Shown one piece after another: positions 1 to 9,644 of a stretch of DNA of 64,000 nt. The stretch spans positions 4,780,972 to 4,844,971 of the forward strand of contig NZ_CP040755.1 of assembly GCF_024585285.1 (NCBI RefSeq), given 5' to 3'. The notes under the pieces are model-generated. The model did not search any database and was not told the DNA's origin. It saw only the letters and a program-made list of their open reading frames with translations. The translations under genes and the position numbers were made by a program. The DNA comes from Colwellia sp. M166 (GTDB lineage Bacteria; Pseudomonadota; Gammaproteobacteria; Enterobacterales; Alteromonadaceae). How positions within the stretch are numbered: the first letter of the stretch is position 1; each line of letters starts with the position of its first letter.

Positions 1-669
1 TATTCAATTGATAACCTTTACCGACATATTTTACCTGAAGAGTTTTTAGGATTAACTAAGGCTCATGGTTTAGGTTGGCAATTACAGCGTCAATTTCTTT
101 GGTCACAAGCAAAAGGGTCGCGTAGAAAACTACTAGATTTACGTAAAAGGCAGGAGTTACTGTCTTACGATCTAATTATCATTGCTATTGGTAGCCCTAC
201 TCATGAAAGATTGTTTAAAGAATACTTAATAGAAAATGAAGTTGATGTACCTGTCATTAATACCTGGTTAGAAGGCTTTGGTGTCGGAGGTCATGCAACA
301 CTTGATATTCCTGATGCTAAAGGTTGTTTGTTATGCTCATATCTTTGCCAAGAAACCTTAGCTAGAGGTCTTAATTCAAACCTTAATTTTATTGAAGCTA
401 ATCAAAATGTGACTATAAACCTTGCTGGTTGTGGAGAGCAATTTATTTCATATGGAGCGATATGCTCTGCTCAGACAGCATTAATGGCAAGTGATTTAGC
501 GATTAAGTTTTTAGAAGAAAAGCTGACCACATCCTCAAAAGTGAGCTGGAAAGGCAGTGACCATGATGCTAAAGGTAATAATATTCAATTAACTCACCGA
601 TATTATCAATTTTCTGAGTCACTTCAGATTAAGTCTCTACATGATAAGGATTGTGATGCTTGTGGCTGA
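1..669 (+). CDS. cap2: Cap2-like E1/ThiF-type enzyme of type II CBASS, 5' partial
   Basis: The reading frame is open from the first base, so the start and the E2-like N-terminal part lie outside the window. The visible 222 residues look like the C-terminal half of an E1/ThiF-type adenylation domain: a Rossmann strand ending IAIGSPTHE, then PVINTWLEGFGVGGHA, a Cys pair in GCLLCSYLC, and a late helix region after GCGEQFISYGAI. In type II CBASS, Cap2 is an E2-E1 fusion that conjugates the CD-NTase C-terminus to cellular targets and primes it for signalling. The overlap with a JAB peptidase gene and then an HNH-SAVED gene supports this assignment. The CD-NTase should lie just upstream, off the window. 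A generic ThiF protein is the alternative, but the gene order argues against it. Confidence 0.85.
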   Translation, partial: YSIDNLYRHILPEEFLGLTKAHGLGWQLQRQFLWSQAKGSRRKLLDLRKRQELLSYDLIIIAIGSPTHERLFKEYLIENEVDVPVINTWLEGFGVGGHATLDIPDAKGCLLCSYLCQETLARGLNSNLNFIEANQNVTINLAGCGEQFISYGAICSAQTALMASDLAIKFLEEKLTTSSKVSWKGSDHDAKGNNIQLTHRYYQFSESLQIKSLHDKDCDACG

Positions 670-1141
670 AGATAATGTCATATTTAAAAACGAATTAATT
701 ACCATCAACATTAACCCAGAAGTATACAAATGTTGGTTACAACACCGACAAATTAATAATTCTGATACAGAGCAGTTTGGTGTGTTGATTGGCTCAAGAT
801 TACCAGATGATAAAACATTTTGGGTTGACTTGTGTACAACTCCTAAACCTAAAGATAAAAGTAAACGAGCTAGTTTTTTGATGCAAGATCCTTTTCATCA
901 AAGGGCAATAGATAAAGCATTTAAAAAATCATCTGGAGAAATGGGATACTTGGGGACGTGGCACACTCATCCGCAAAGCCACCCCATACCCTCAAATATA
1001 GATATAAATGACTGGCTTCTTTGTATGGAACGCAACCCTCATCGATTACTATTGTTTGTTATTGTTGGACAAAAGCAGACAAATATTTACATCAATTTAA
1101 ATAATAATTTAGAAATAATATCAAGAGATAATAATGGCTAA
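656..1141 (+). CDS. cap3: Cap3-like JAB/MPN (JAMM) isopeptidase of type II CBASS
   Basis: A 161-residue protein with an intact JAMM zinc metalloprotease signature: TWHTHPQSHPIPSNID supplies the H-x-H pair, the Ser and the Asp, and an earlier Glu lies before FGVLIGS. Cap3 proteins cleave the CD-NTase-target bond made by Cap2 and so antagonise the priming step. I chose the ATG at 656 because AAGGA lies five bases upstream; the ATG at 641 is in the same frame but has no comparable site. The gene overlaps cap2 by 14 bases and the effector gene by 8, so the three are translationally coupled. Length and motif both fit the family. Confidence 0.87.
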   Translation: MLVAEDNVIFKNELITININPEVYKCWLQHRQINNSDTEQFGVLIGSRLPDDKTFWVDLCTTPKPKDKSKRASFLMQDPFHQRAIDKAFKKSSGEMGYLGTWHTHPQSHPIPSNIDINDWLLCMERNPHRLLLFVIVGQKQTNIYINLNNNLEIISRDNNG

Positions 1142-2720
1142 TGCAACGGATAAATTTTGTAATCAAGCAGCTAACTTTCCACTCGATTCATTAGATAAAG
1201 TAGATGAATTTCAGGCTAATCTTTCCAAATTAGTTATGTGGGACACTGTTGGTGTTTTTACTGATGATGGCAATAAAAATATGGTTATTTTGTTCATTCA
1301 AGATGACTTGATAGTGGCAAGTCTACGATTTTGCTTAACTAGCCCTGTTGCAACAACAGCAATTTCCCATTTGCAGGGAAGTGCTAACATAATCATTTAT
1401 CGGAATATTCAAGGATATAAAATTACTGCAAACGATTTATCTTCACTTGACTCTATAAATAGTCTTTGGATAAAAGTTGTAGATCAAAGCGCCTATTTAA
1501 ACCTTGATGAAGTGACAAATTTATTCGAATGTTTTGAATCCGATAGGAAAAAAGCTGGACGAGGAGATGGGTTTAAAACTGCAACAAAAAATACTGTACT
1601 TAGAGATAGTCATGGCCGATGTATGTTTACTGGTTGTGGCGAAAATCTTGATTGTGAAGATCTTACTGGTACTACAGGAAATTATTCATATCTAGCGCAT
1701 AACGTAGCATCATCAGAACAAGGTCCTCGTGGTATCACATTACTATCTGAAAAATTATCTGATGTTCCTGAAAATGTCTTATTACTATGCGATAAGCATC
1801 ACCGTTTAATTGATAAAGTTGCTGCTAGTGATTATACCGCGCCAACATTATCAGCTATGAGAAAAGAGTTTTGTATTGTTGCCAATAGCTTATTAGATGG
1901 TTTGAAGTATGAACCAATTCCAGTTTATGCGGTGCTTTGGCCTGTGAACTCTCAAACTGTTTCTCCACCGACTTATCTTCAAATAGCGAATAGCTTATCT
2001 AAAATGAAATTTAGAATGCACGAGCAGTTGAACACATTAAGTGATAATGAAGACTTTTTACGTTCAACTCCTGATGTCTTGTGGAATATGATGCCTGCCA
2101 TTATTAATAGTTCCGCTGATAGAATATTACAGCAGATTAAAAATCATGGTTATAAAGCAGCCCTTTTCGGGTTTGGACCAATGTCAGCCCTTATTGGCTT
2201 AGGTGCTAAGTTGGGAAATAAAAGCTCTATAATTCCGATGCTGAGACATAGAGAAGGTGGGCAATGGTCATGGCCCAATAATACCGCTAGTGGAAAGTTC
2301 TATGAAGTTGAAGGGCTTGAAACCCTAGGTAAAGGCTCTGATTTTGTTATTAATATTCTGTTTACTGCGGAACCTGAAAATTTATTAAAAGCATCTGAAG
2401 CTGTTTGCACTGAAAATAATGCTCAAATAATAACAATAAGAGCAAATAAAGAAGTTATGGGCAATGGAGCAATACCACACCCTGATGATGGAATAGCATT
2501 AACTGCTGACCTTCAAGCTATTTTACACAAATTACAATCCAATTTTGGTGCCAAAACAATCCATTTATTTGCTTGTGCTTCAAATGCAGCATCAGTTTTT
2601 ATTGGGCAAGCATATGATACCCATCACCCAGAGGTTATTATTTATGACTTTAGTGACAATACGATGGTGCCAAGATTACGTTTAAGAAGTGATAACCATG
2701 TTTGTCACATATCAACTTAA
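1134..2720 (+). CDS. HNH-SAVED CBASS effector nuclease (Cap5-type) with extra N-terminal domain
   Basis: A 528-residue protein. An HNH nuclease module lies at about residues 155-225: CMFTGCGENL, then AHNVASSEQGPRG, then NVLLLCDKHHRLIDK, matching the Cys/His metal-binding layout of Cap5. The C-terminal half is a SAVED cyclic-oligonucleotide sensor; the hallmark helix is in IHLFACASNAASVFIG near residue 485. In Cap5-type effectors, binding of the CBASS signal to SAVED activates DNA cleavage by HNH. Known Cap5 proteins are about 400 residues with HNH at the N-terminus; here roughly 150 residues precede it (residues 1-150), with alternating strand/helix character but no motif I recognise. The domain assignment is firm; the role of the extension is unknown. 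Confidence 0.88.
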   Translation: MANATDKFCNQAANFPLDSLDKVDEFQANLSKLVMWDTVGVFTDDGNKNMVILFIQDDLIVASLRFCLTSPVATTAISHLQGSANIIIYRNIQGYKITANDLSSLDSINSLWIKVVDQSAYLNLDEVTNLFECFESDRKKAGRGDGFKTATKNTVLRDSHGRCMFTGCGENLDCEDLTGTTGNYSYLAHNVASSEQGPRGITLLSEKLSDVPENVLLLCDKHHRLIDKVAASDYTAPTLSAMRKEFCIVANSLLDGLKYEPIPVYAVLWPVNSQTVSPPTYLQIANSLSKMKFRMHEQLNTLSDNEDFLRSTPDVLWNMMPAIINSSADRILQQIKNHGYKAALFGFGPMSALIGLGAKLGNKSSIIPMLRHREGGQWSWPNNTASGKFYEVEGLETLGKGSDFVINILFTAEPENLLKASEAVCTENNAQIITIRANKEVMGNGAIPHPDDGIALTADLQAILHKLQSNFGAKTIHLFACASNAASVFIGQAYDTHHPEVIIYDFSDNTMVPRLRLRSDNHVCHIST

Positions 2721-2788
2721 ACAAGAAAATAATATGATATAAAACAATTAGTTTATTGGATTAATATTAATTCAAATATAGGGATGTA

Positions 2789-3586
2789 ATGTCAAAAAAA
2801 TTATCAAGTATTCTAGATAAAATTAATAATGGGAGAGCTATTAAATTACAAACTTTTCTTAATACAATTGAATCTACTGGCTTAAATACAACAGAAATAA
2901 AGAATTCATTATTGTTAGAGCGATCTAAAGGTGATTTTTATTATGTTACTTTTAAAGATCCTGCTATTTGTGAGCAACTTCATAAAGTTGCATTGAATAA
3001 AACAGAAACACATATCAGTGCAGCGAGACAAAATAATAGCCACTCTTACAGTGTTGATTGTTCTTTTCTCTTAGCACGTAGACTAAATGACTACCCCTAC
3101 GTAATAACATTTAACGAAGATGAACAATATAATTCTCCTGAAAATGATATTTGTTCAAGACTGTTAGTTATTGAAAACTTATCTTGTTTTATGAATATTG
3201 AAAAATCGATTAAATTTTTACAATCAAACTGTGATTATTCACCTGATATTAATACCTGCATTGTCTTTGGTGCAGGTAACCAGATAAATAATGAGTTACA
3301 TAAATCCTTTTTAAAGTCATTTCACCAAGTAGACTTATTTCTTGATGTTGATGTAGGTGGTTTGAAAATAGCCAAAACAATAGCCTCAATTTGTGAATCT
3401 TCAGTTAGATTTATTGTCCCTTTGGATATTGAAGACAAATTAAGAAAAGTAGAAGTAGGGTTAAATGAAAATCAACGAGAGTACGTTTTTGCCACTGGTA
3501 ATAATACTCCTTTTTTAGCAGATATTTGCAGCGTTATGCTTGAAACTAATAAAAGCATTGAACAACAGAGTTTTATTTATGAATGA
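2789..3586 (+). CDS. JetD/MksG-like Toprim protein of an SMC defence system
   Basis: A 265-residue protein with a winged-helix-like N-terminal half and a Toprim-like C-terminal half. The Toprim signal is TCIVFGAGNQINNELH (the Glu/Gly strand region) followed by VDLFLDVDVGGLKIAK near residues 180-195, the D-x-D metal motif. In Wadjet, JetD is the topoisomerase-VI-like nuclease that cuts plasmid DNA extruded by the SMC complex. This protein is much shorter than canonical JetD (around 400 residues), so one N-terminal domain is probably missing. It is the first gene of a four-gene set and its stop overlaps the SMC gene start. The function rests on motif plus context; a primase-type Toprim is less likely. 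Confidence 0.65.
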   Translation: MSKKLSSILDKINNGRAIKLQTFLNTIESTGLNTTEIKNSLLLERSKGDFYYVTFKDPAICEQLHKVALNKTETHISAARQNNSHSYSVDCSFLLARRLNDYPYVITFNEDEQYNSPENDICSRLLVIENLSCFMNIEKSIKFLQSNCDYSPDINTCIVFGAGNQINNELHKSFLKSFHQVDLFLDVDVGGLKIAKTIASICESSVRFIVPLDIEDKLRKVEVGLNENQREYVFATGNNTPFLADICSVMLETNKSIEQQSFIYE

Positions 3587-6464
3587 TAATTTATTAAACG
3601 AGTCATTGCTGGACTCTATGCCATATAAACTTTTAAAAATAGTTTATATAAACTCAGCTAAGCATGCATACACTGAGTTACCAGTAAATGAAAGTTTGGC
3701 ATTGTTCGGTGTTAATAATGTTGGCAAAACCGCCACACTTGCTGGTATTAAATTAGTTTTATTTCCTGAATCAAATTTTAATAGTTGTGAAGAAAAATTT
3801 CACTTCCTTGGTAAAGATGGGCCGTATTCTAAAGAGGAATCATACCCATTTTATTTTCCGTCAGCTAAATCATTCATTATTGCTGAGATCCAAAATATGT
3901 CAGGTGTTTATACAATGGTTCTCTACAAAGGTAAAAGTTGGGAGTACAGCCGTTTTTTTGTCCCTGAATCTTATGACAATATCAGACATTTATTTTGGGA
4001 AAAGGATCTTTATGATAACCCAATGTTTACGGATTTATCCTTAAAATCAATTGGTGAGCAGTTAAGAAAGATGAATGCTGTCCAGACTAATGATGAAGAA
4101 GAGATCGCAAACATGTTGTATGGCGGTCATCGAGGCCATGCTGACCAAAATAAATTCTGTGCGATACCTTTAAAAAATGGCGCTAATAAAAAGTCAATTT
4201 CCGCTTTTAAGAATCTTTACCAATTAGCATTTGATATTGGAAAAACTGAGGGGGATAAAATTCCTAAAGCTATTGCCACTTTGATTGAAATGAATCGTAG
4301 TAGGAAGCAAGAATCTCTTGATATGACAGTAACAGATCAAGTGGAAAGCTATTATCAACTGGCTCAAGAACGAGATTACTTACAAAATGTAGCTAACCAT
4401 CAGGATCTCTGGTTAGAAATCGATAAAGACTACAAAGGATTAGAAATTGAGCAAGCCGAAATAATCACAACCATTTATTCTTTGAAAACTAGTTTGGAGA
4501 AAAAACAAAATTCATTTGAACAAAAATTTGAGATCGCATCTGAAAATCAATCAAAATCTCAAAAGGCTGAAGAAGAAGCTAAAGCAGCAGCAAAGGTTGT
4601 TAAAGAAGCAAACCAGCTAGAAAAAGGTGCTATTAGTGAACAAAAGAAGCAATTTAAGATACTTGCTGAAGATCATAAAAAAGCTTTAAAGATAATTAAT
4701 GATGAGTACTTAGGGCTTAAGTCAGCATTAGAAATAGCAGCAGATTTCACCACTATAAAGGAAGAAAAAGAAGCTCTTTTAGCTAAGCATACTAACCGAG
4801 AGACTTTAGAAAAAGCTCTTGAAGATGCAGTTAAAAAATCAAATGAACATATCAACCAACATAAACAATTAATTACTAATAAAAAAACACTCGAACATAC
4901 CTTGCTTCATAAATTAGAACCACACTCAGCATCGATCTTAAATGCCTTAAACCCTAAGTTTTCTGAGTTCCCATTCGAACATGATGAGTCAGCATTAGGT
5001 ACAATAAATGACTTTGGTGACTTGTTTACGATATCACCAAATAAGGAGCTAATATTTGGTCAATCAAAATTCGATATTGATGGGGTAAAACCCTATTCAT
5101 CTCAGCTTCAGTTAGAGCATTTGAAAAAGGCTATAGAACGCATGGAACCTCTGATTAGCGATAGCCGGACTGAAGTTTCAAAAATTCAGACTAGTTTAAG
5201 AAATACTGAGAGTTTCAAAGAAAATGTCAAAATGTTAGAAACTGAAATCGCTACTTTCGAAAGAGATATTTTGTTACTTGAATCATTTAACAAAACTAAA
5301 ATCGATTATGAAAAAACGAAATCAGAGATTGAGGCTAGAGAAAAAGAATTAGATGTCCAAAATACATATTTCGATAACCTTCAAGACAAATGGAAGTTAA
5401 CCTTTTCTCAAAAGGGGGATGCAGAAAGTGTCTTAACTAAATTAAATGAAGAGAAAGACAAATACGTTCAATGGAATAGAAGCATTCAATCACTAACTAA
5501 GACACTTAATATTAATGATGGTTATGATGGACCGATTGATGATTTAGATATTAGCCAAGAGTGTTTAAATAATATTAATGATCGTTATTTTAATTACTCA
5601 AATAAGTATGAACCATTTAAAACTAAAGCCCGTAAGTTAATGGTGAATATTAAACTTGAAGGCATTGATCCATTTGGTGATTATTTGTCGTTAAATGATT
5701 ATTTAGAAGTCATCTCAAAACTTGATTTGTTATTTCTTGAATACCCTCAAAAACAACAATGGTTGCTTAAAAACATTCAAAGTCATAACTTGTTTATTGA
5801 TAGTCAGATGTCAGAGCTACAAGACGCTAAAAACTTACTTACTACATTTATTGAAGAATTAAATTCTGATTTAAATCAAACAACTATTTCAAATATAGAT
5901 GAATTGAAATTAGAAATTAAGTTAGAACCTTTATTTGAGGAATTGCTTGATATTATGTCTGAGTTTGACAAGTCAGATGATCATGCGTTGCTACCCGAAA
6001 CATTCTATTTGAAAATATCGACTTTTGCGCAAAAGTTTTTTAACAAGAAAAATCGTACCATCAAGCTAGAAAGCATTATTTCAACGGTAAATTATTGTTA
6101 TCGACTTCAAGGCGAGACGAAGTTTGAAACCAAAGGGCAATCAGGAGGAACTACTAGTGCTATTACCGCATTATTACTTTCAACGCTTTTAAAGCGTATT
6201 AGCCCATCATACGCAGAAGTTACAATCCCAATCGTTGTTGATGAAATTGGCACACTCGATATGCACAATATTGATGCAACCATTAAGCAAATTTCGTCAA
6301 AGGGTTTTACTGTATTTTGTGCAACACCACACTTTTCACCGCCTGTGATTAAGGGCTGTGGCAACTATATCACTATGGACCAATTCACTATTGAAAAGCC
6401 TATCGTTAAAGGGTGTCATTTAATGGTTTTACCTGAATATATAGAACGATTGAAGGCAAATTAA
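3579..6464 (+). CDS. SMC-like ATPase (JetC/MksB/MukB-type)
   Basis: A 961-residue ATPase. Walker A is in LFGVNNVGKTATL at about residues 41-53. A long charged helical region follows (about 250-760) with two heptad-rich stretches separated by a central globular part, as in SMC arms and hinge. The C-terminal head carries the signature KGQSGGTTSA near residue 851 and Walker B PIVVDEIGTLD near 884. It should form the DNA-extruding motor of the system with the two small downstream subunits. The ATG at 3579 overlaps the stop of the preceding gene; a TTG further upstream (3540) would add 13 residues and is less likely. The protein is shorter than MukB and near the JetC/MksB size range. Confidence 0.75.
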   Translation: MNDNLLNESLLDSMPYKLLKIVYINSAKHAYTELPVNESLALFGVNNVGKTATLAGIKLVLFPESNFNSCEEKFHFLGKDGPYSKEESYPFYFPSAKSFIIAEIQNMSGVYTMVLYKGKSWEYSRFFVPESYDNIRHLFWEKDLYDNPMFTDLSLKSIGEQLRKMNAVQTNDEEEIANMLYGGHRGHADQNKFCAIPLKNGANKKSISAFKNLYQLAFDIGKTEGDKIPKAIATLIEMNRSRKQESLDMTVTDQVESYYQLAQERDYLQNVANHQDLWLEIDKDYKGLEIEQAEIITTIYSLKTSLEKKQNSFEQKFEIASENQSKSQKAEEEAKAAAKVVKEANQLEKGAISEQKKQFKILAEDHKKALKIINDEYLGLKSALEIAADFTTIKEEKEALLAKHTNRETLEKALEDAVKKSNEHINQHKQLITNKKTLEHTLLHKLEPHSASILNALNPKFSEFPFEHDESALGTINDFGDLFTISPNKELIFGQSKFDIDGVKPYSSQLQLEHLKKAIERMEPLISDSRTEVSKIQTSLRNTESFKENVKMLETEIATFERDILLLESFNKTKIDYEKTKSEIEAREKELDVQNTYFDNLQDKWKLTFSQKGDAESVLTKLNEEKDKYVQWNRSIQSLTKTLNINDGYDGPIDDLDISQECLNNINDRYFNYSNKYEPFKTKARKLMVNIKLEGIDPFGDYLSLNDYLEVISKLDLLFLEYPQKQQWLLKNIQSHNLFIDSQMSELQDAKNLLTTFIEELNSDLNQTTISNIDELKLEIKLEPLFEELLDIMSEFDKSDDHALLPETFYLKISTFAQKFFNKKNRTIKLESIISTVNYCYRLQGETKFETKGQSGGTTSAITALLLSTLLKRISPSYAEVTIPIVVDEIGTLDMHNIDATIKQISSKGFTVFCATPHFSPPVIKGCGNYITMDQFTIEKPIVKGCHLMVLPEYIERLKAN

Positions 6465-7834
6465 TGAAAATACAAAAAGCCTCATTGTTAATAAAAATTC
6501 TGGAATATAAAGATGTGTTTTTTACTTTGCTTGATTATGTAAATGACAACGATAATTCAAATGATGTGCCAGAGATAATTTATCTTCAATTATATAATAA
6601 GTATATTGCTAAAAATGATGATACTGAAGCTTCCCAATGGCTAACCCTTGAGAGTTTAACTGAAAATGACATCTTTGTTCACAATGATAAAAATGCAGGG
6701 ACAATTACGTTACAAGCGTTTCTAATTGAAACTCTTCGATTTATAGATATCGAAAGAGCTAAAGAGTTATCCAGTACAGATTTTGAAAAAATTCGAGAGC
6801 AATTTCAAAGTATTTGGGAGAGCGTTAATAGTTGCAGTGGTATTGGCTCTGATCATTATCATGAATTGATGGCGAATTTTAATGAACTATTAACAACAAC
6901 ACTTTCAAAAGTTAAACGGAATGTTGAAGTTCTAGCGGTTCAAGCTGATGATATCGCATCTAAATTTGATTTAAGGCATGACCATACTACTTCATATAAT
7001 GCTAATGATTTATATCAAAAGCTTTCATCATTGTTTGAAAAATATGTATACCCATCACTAGAATTTACTAATCCTAAAATGGAAATGTCAGGCTTTGGAA
7101 AATTAACATTTGTGCAAGTCATTGATGAATTTATCCAATACCATTCAAAGGCACCTAAAGTAGCTTCCCAAATTGGCTACAAAAAAACGGCAGTAACATC
7201 ATTTTATAAAGATATAAAAAGGGTATTAGAAAAACTAGAGCGCTATTACAGGTTTGTCGAGATTGATAGAGCTAACTATTTATCTATTGAAAAAGCGTTT
7301 AACCATCTAGGTCAGGAAGTTGACCGATTACGTCACGGTAAATCAAGAAACAAATACCTCACAAATGATTTAGAGGTGCTAAACCAGTACCACACGTTTA
7401 AAAATTTAGCTTTTCATAAATCTAAATTTTCAAAGAAGCTAGCTTGGAAAGCACCATTATCAACAATACATTTTAAGCAATGGTTTGAAGATTTAAAGGA
7501 TACTGAAATAGTTGAAGACGTTGAACATGATTCGGTATTCAACGCTCCTTCTATTTCACTGCAAAGAGAAAAAGAAATTATAGAGTGGTGCATGGCCCAC
7601 AATTGGGAACGAAATGTTGATGACATCCATCAATACATCCAAATTGAATTGAAAAAGGCTTTTGCTAGTCAATACCAACTTACTGATTTATTGGCAGGAT
7701 TAGAGTCTTTCTTTGCCATTGTTGATCGCAAGCTTTATAAACGAAGCCCCAAAAAAGTAAAAATAATTGAAGGAAAATACTATATGGATTACTTGATAAT
7801 TTCATTAACTGCTGAGGAGCCATCGCATGTTTGA
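6464..7834 (+). CDS. Kleisin-like subunit (JetA/MksF-type)
   Basis: A 456-residue, mostly helical protein that starts on the last base of the SMC stop codon (TAATG). The N-terminal part reads like a winged-helix region and the middle has long amphipathic helices (residues about 120-170 and 245-330), as in MukF/MksF kleisins. The C-terminus is again winged-helix-like. No catalytic motif is visible. In Mks and Wadjet systems this subunit bridges the SMC heads and recruits the KITE dimer. The assignment rests mainly on gene order, size and helix pattern, since kleisins diverge strongly in sequence. Confidence 0.6.
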   Translation: MKIQKASLLIKILEYKDVFFTLLDYVNDNDNSNDVPEIIYLQLYNKYIAKNDDTEASQWLTLESLTENDIFVHNDKNAGTITLQAFLIETLRFIDIERAKELSSTDFEKIREQFQSIWESVNSCSGIGSDHYHELMANFNELLTTTLSKVKRNVEVLAVQADDIASKFDLRHDHTTSYNANDLYQKLSSLFEKYVYPSLEFTNPKMEMSGFGKLTFVQVIDEFIQYHSKAPKVASQIGYKKTAVTSFYKDIKRVLEKLERYYRFVEIDRANYLSIEKAFNHLGQEVDRLRHGKSRNKYLTNDLEVLNQYHTFKNLAFHKSKFSKKLAWKAPLSTIHFKQWFEDLKDTEIVEDVEHDSVFNAPSISLQREKEIIEWCMAHNWERNVDDIHQYIQIELKKAFASQYQLTDLLAGLESFFAIVDRKLYKRSPKKVKIIEGKYYMDYLIISLTAEEPSHV

Positions 7835-8387
7835 TAAACGTAAAAGTACTGAAATTTATCATCAGTTAATGAACGGAAAAGTGATCAATAAACATAAAAT
7901 AGTTAATGATGGTACTAGGGCTGAAAATGCTCTCTATAGTGAAATCATTGAAAATCTGGATGACTATTCAAAACAGTACATCATGGCTGGTTATGAATTT
8001 ATTGGCTTAGAAGGGCTACCTTATTTTTATATCAGAGAAGCTGGCACTGAGTATATTAGTGATCTTGATCGAAAAGTTTATATATTACTACTTATTGTTT
8101 TCAGATACGTAAGCCAAAAATATAGCATGGATAAGCTAACCCATGAAGCTGGTGGGCTATCGACATTTGATTTAGAAGAAATTGATAATGATGAATCATT
8201 TAAAGAACTAGCTCACAAGGCCCAGATTGGTGTTTCGCCCATTTCGAAAGGGATTGAAATTAATTTAGTTAATAAGAACTTTATGCTAGCTAAACCTACA
8301 GGTGAATTACTTTTGAGTGATGTTGGGCAAGCATATTTAGATGAAGTTAAAAGTATTTATTCAAATATTGAAATTGATAATTATTGA
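7827..8387 (+). CDS. KITE-like subunit (JetB/MksE-type)
   Basis: A 186-residue protein overlapping the kleisin gene by 8 bases. Its helix-strand pattern is that of tandem winged helices, with a central stretch DRKVYILLLIVFRYVSQKY typical of MksE/MukE proteins and a strand pair near GIEINLVNKNF. MksE and JetB dimers bind the kleisin and DNA in the loop-extruding complex. Size, position after the kleisin and the translational overlap all agree. The system therefore has all four Wadjet/Mks parts, but in the order Toprim - SMC - kleisin - KITE rather than the usual kleisin - KITE - SMC - Toprim. Confidence 0.65.
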   Translation: MFDKRKSTEIYHQLMNGKVINKHKIVNDGTRAENALYSEIIENLDDYSKQYIMAGYEFIGLEGLPYFYIREAGTEYISDLDRKVYILLLIVFRYVSQKYSMDKLTHEAGGLSTFDLEEIDNDESFKELAHKAQIGVSPISKGIEINLVNKNFMLAKPTGELLLSDVGQAYLDEVKSIYSNIEIDNY

Positions 8388-8462
8388 TATTCTATAAGAT
8401 TAGATTATACGGATGAACAGGAATGAATAATTTAGAATCTTTAAGTTGTTACAAGGATATAT

Positions 8463-9644
8463 ATGAGCAGTAATATAAACTCAATTGCCAAGTTATTGGA
8501 TATAGCAGAGCTTGAGTTATCAAAGCCTGAAAATGTTTCAGAAGTCTATGAGGACCTCCGAAAAAAAATAATAGATAAAGGAATCGTTTGTAGAAGCAAA
8601 GGGGAGTACGATAATGATTTTTTATTGGATTTGTGGCGTAAAAGAAAAAGTAACGGTATAGCTAATATCACTAGCAATAATATATCAGAAGATGAATTTA
8701 AAAAGATTAAGAGGGATCTGATTAAGTTCACAAAAAAAATAGCACGCGGTAATACCCAAAAGGTATTTGATGAGATCGTAGATGGTTTTAAACTGCTTAA
8801 AGCACAAGGAAAAACTCGGTATGTTTATCGTGCAGCAATAGCAAGAGTGTTTTGTACTTTTTATCCAGACCAACACATCAATTGGGTAACAAGAGATAAT
8901 ATAAAAGATATCAATATATTATTTTCTGACTCTTTTACTGATATAACTAAAGTGACTTATGTATCTAAAGATATTAATTGGTTTTCAATTAGCTTTAATT
9001 TAAGGCAACAAATTAATGATATTAATTCTAACCGTATTAAACCATTAGAAAGCATCATTGTTAGGCAAATAACAAGCCTTTACTATAAAAGAAAGTTAAC
9101 TTATGGAAAGCCTCCTCATAACTCTAAAGCGACTAGAGAGAATAATGAAAGCGGCAGTATTGATAACTCTTCAACTAAAAGAAAAGAGGTTTCTTTAGGT
9201 GAGATTATTTCTCATAATAGAGAAATAATAGGAAGTACAATAACCGTTAGTCAAAAAGAGAAGGAATTGACTCATCGATTTTTGAATTGGATTAATAAAC
9301 GAAAAGGTATAGAGCTGTACGGAGTTGAGCAGCGAACAGGTGCGCATGATCGAATAGATGTGACAATTAAACAAGGAATGTCTCTGATTTATGCTGAATT
9401 AAAGAGTGTTAGCAGTTATTCAAAAAAACCTAAAAGAGCTATTAGAGCTGCACTTGGTCAAGTTTTAGATTATCAATTTTATGATACTAGTAATCAGGCA
9501 AGTGAATTATGGATTGTTTTAGATCAATGTAAATTGACTACTAAAGATAAAGAGTTCATAAAATCCTTAAATTCAAATTTCAAAAGTATTACGTTAAAGC
9601 TGCTTGTAGAGAAAAATGAATTGTCATTTAGGGAATATAAATAG
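8463..9644 (+). CDS. PD-(D/E)XK nuclease-domain protein of unknown family
   Basis: A 393-residue protein 75 bases after the KITE-like gene. The C-terminal domain (about residues 265-390) carries a restriction-endonuclease-like core: RIDVTI gives the Asp, LIYAELKS gives the E-x-K, and AIRAALGQVLDYQFY forms the following helix with its Gln. The N-terminal 200 residues are helical with a conserved-looking block RYVYRAAIARVFCTFYP, and a polar linker rich in Ser/Asn/Lys joins the halves. It is probably a DNA- or RNA-cutting effector. Whether it belongs to the SMC system or stands alone cannot be told; the short gap without an obvious terminator allows co-transcription. Confidence 0.6.
   Translation: MSSNINSIAKLLDIAELELSKPENVSEVYEDLRKKIIDKGIVCRSKGEYDNDFLLDLWRKRKSNGIANITSNNISEDEFKKIKRDLIKFTKKIARGNTQKVFDEIVDGFKLLKAQGKTRYVYRAAIARVFCTFYPDQHINWVTRDNIKDINILFSDSFTDITKVTYVSKDINWFSISFNLRQQINDINSNRIKPLESIIVRQITSLYYKRKLTYGKPPHNSKATRENNESGSIDNSSTKRKEVSLGEIISHNREIIGSTITVSQKEKELTHRFLNWINKRKGIELYGVEQRTGAHDRIDVTIKQGMSLIYAELKSVSSYSKKPKRAIRAALGQVLDYQFYDTSNQASELWIVLDQCKLTTKDKEFIKSLNSNFKSITLKLLVEKNELSFREYK

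Noticed and set aside
3540..3578. TTG upstream start for the SMC gene adding 13 residues
   Set aside because: The ATG at 3,579 overlaps the previous stop as in coupled genes and begins at a more natural place.
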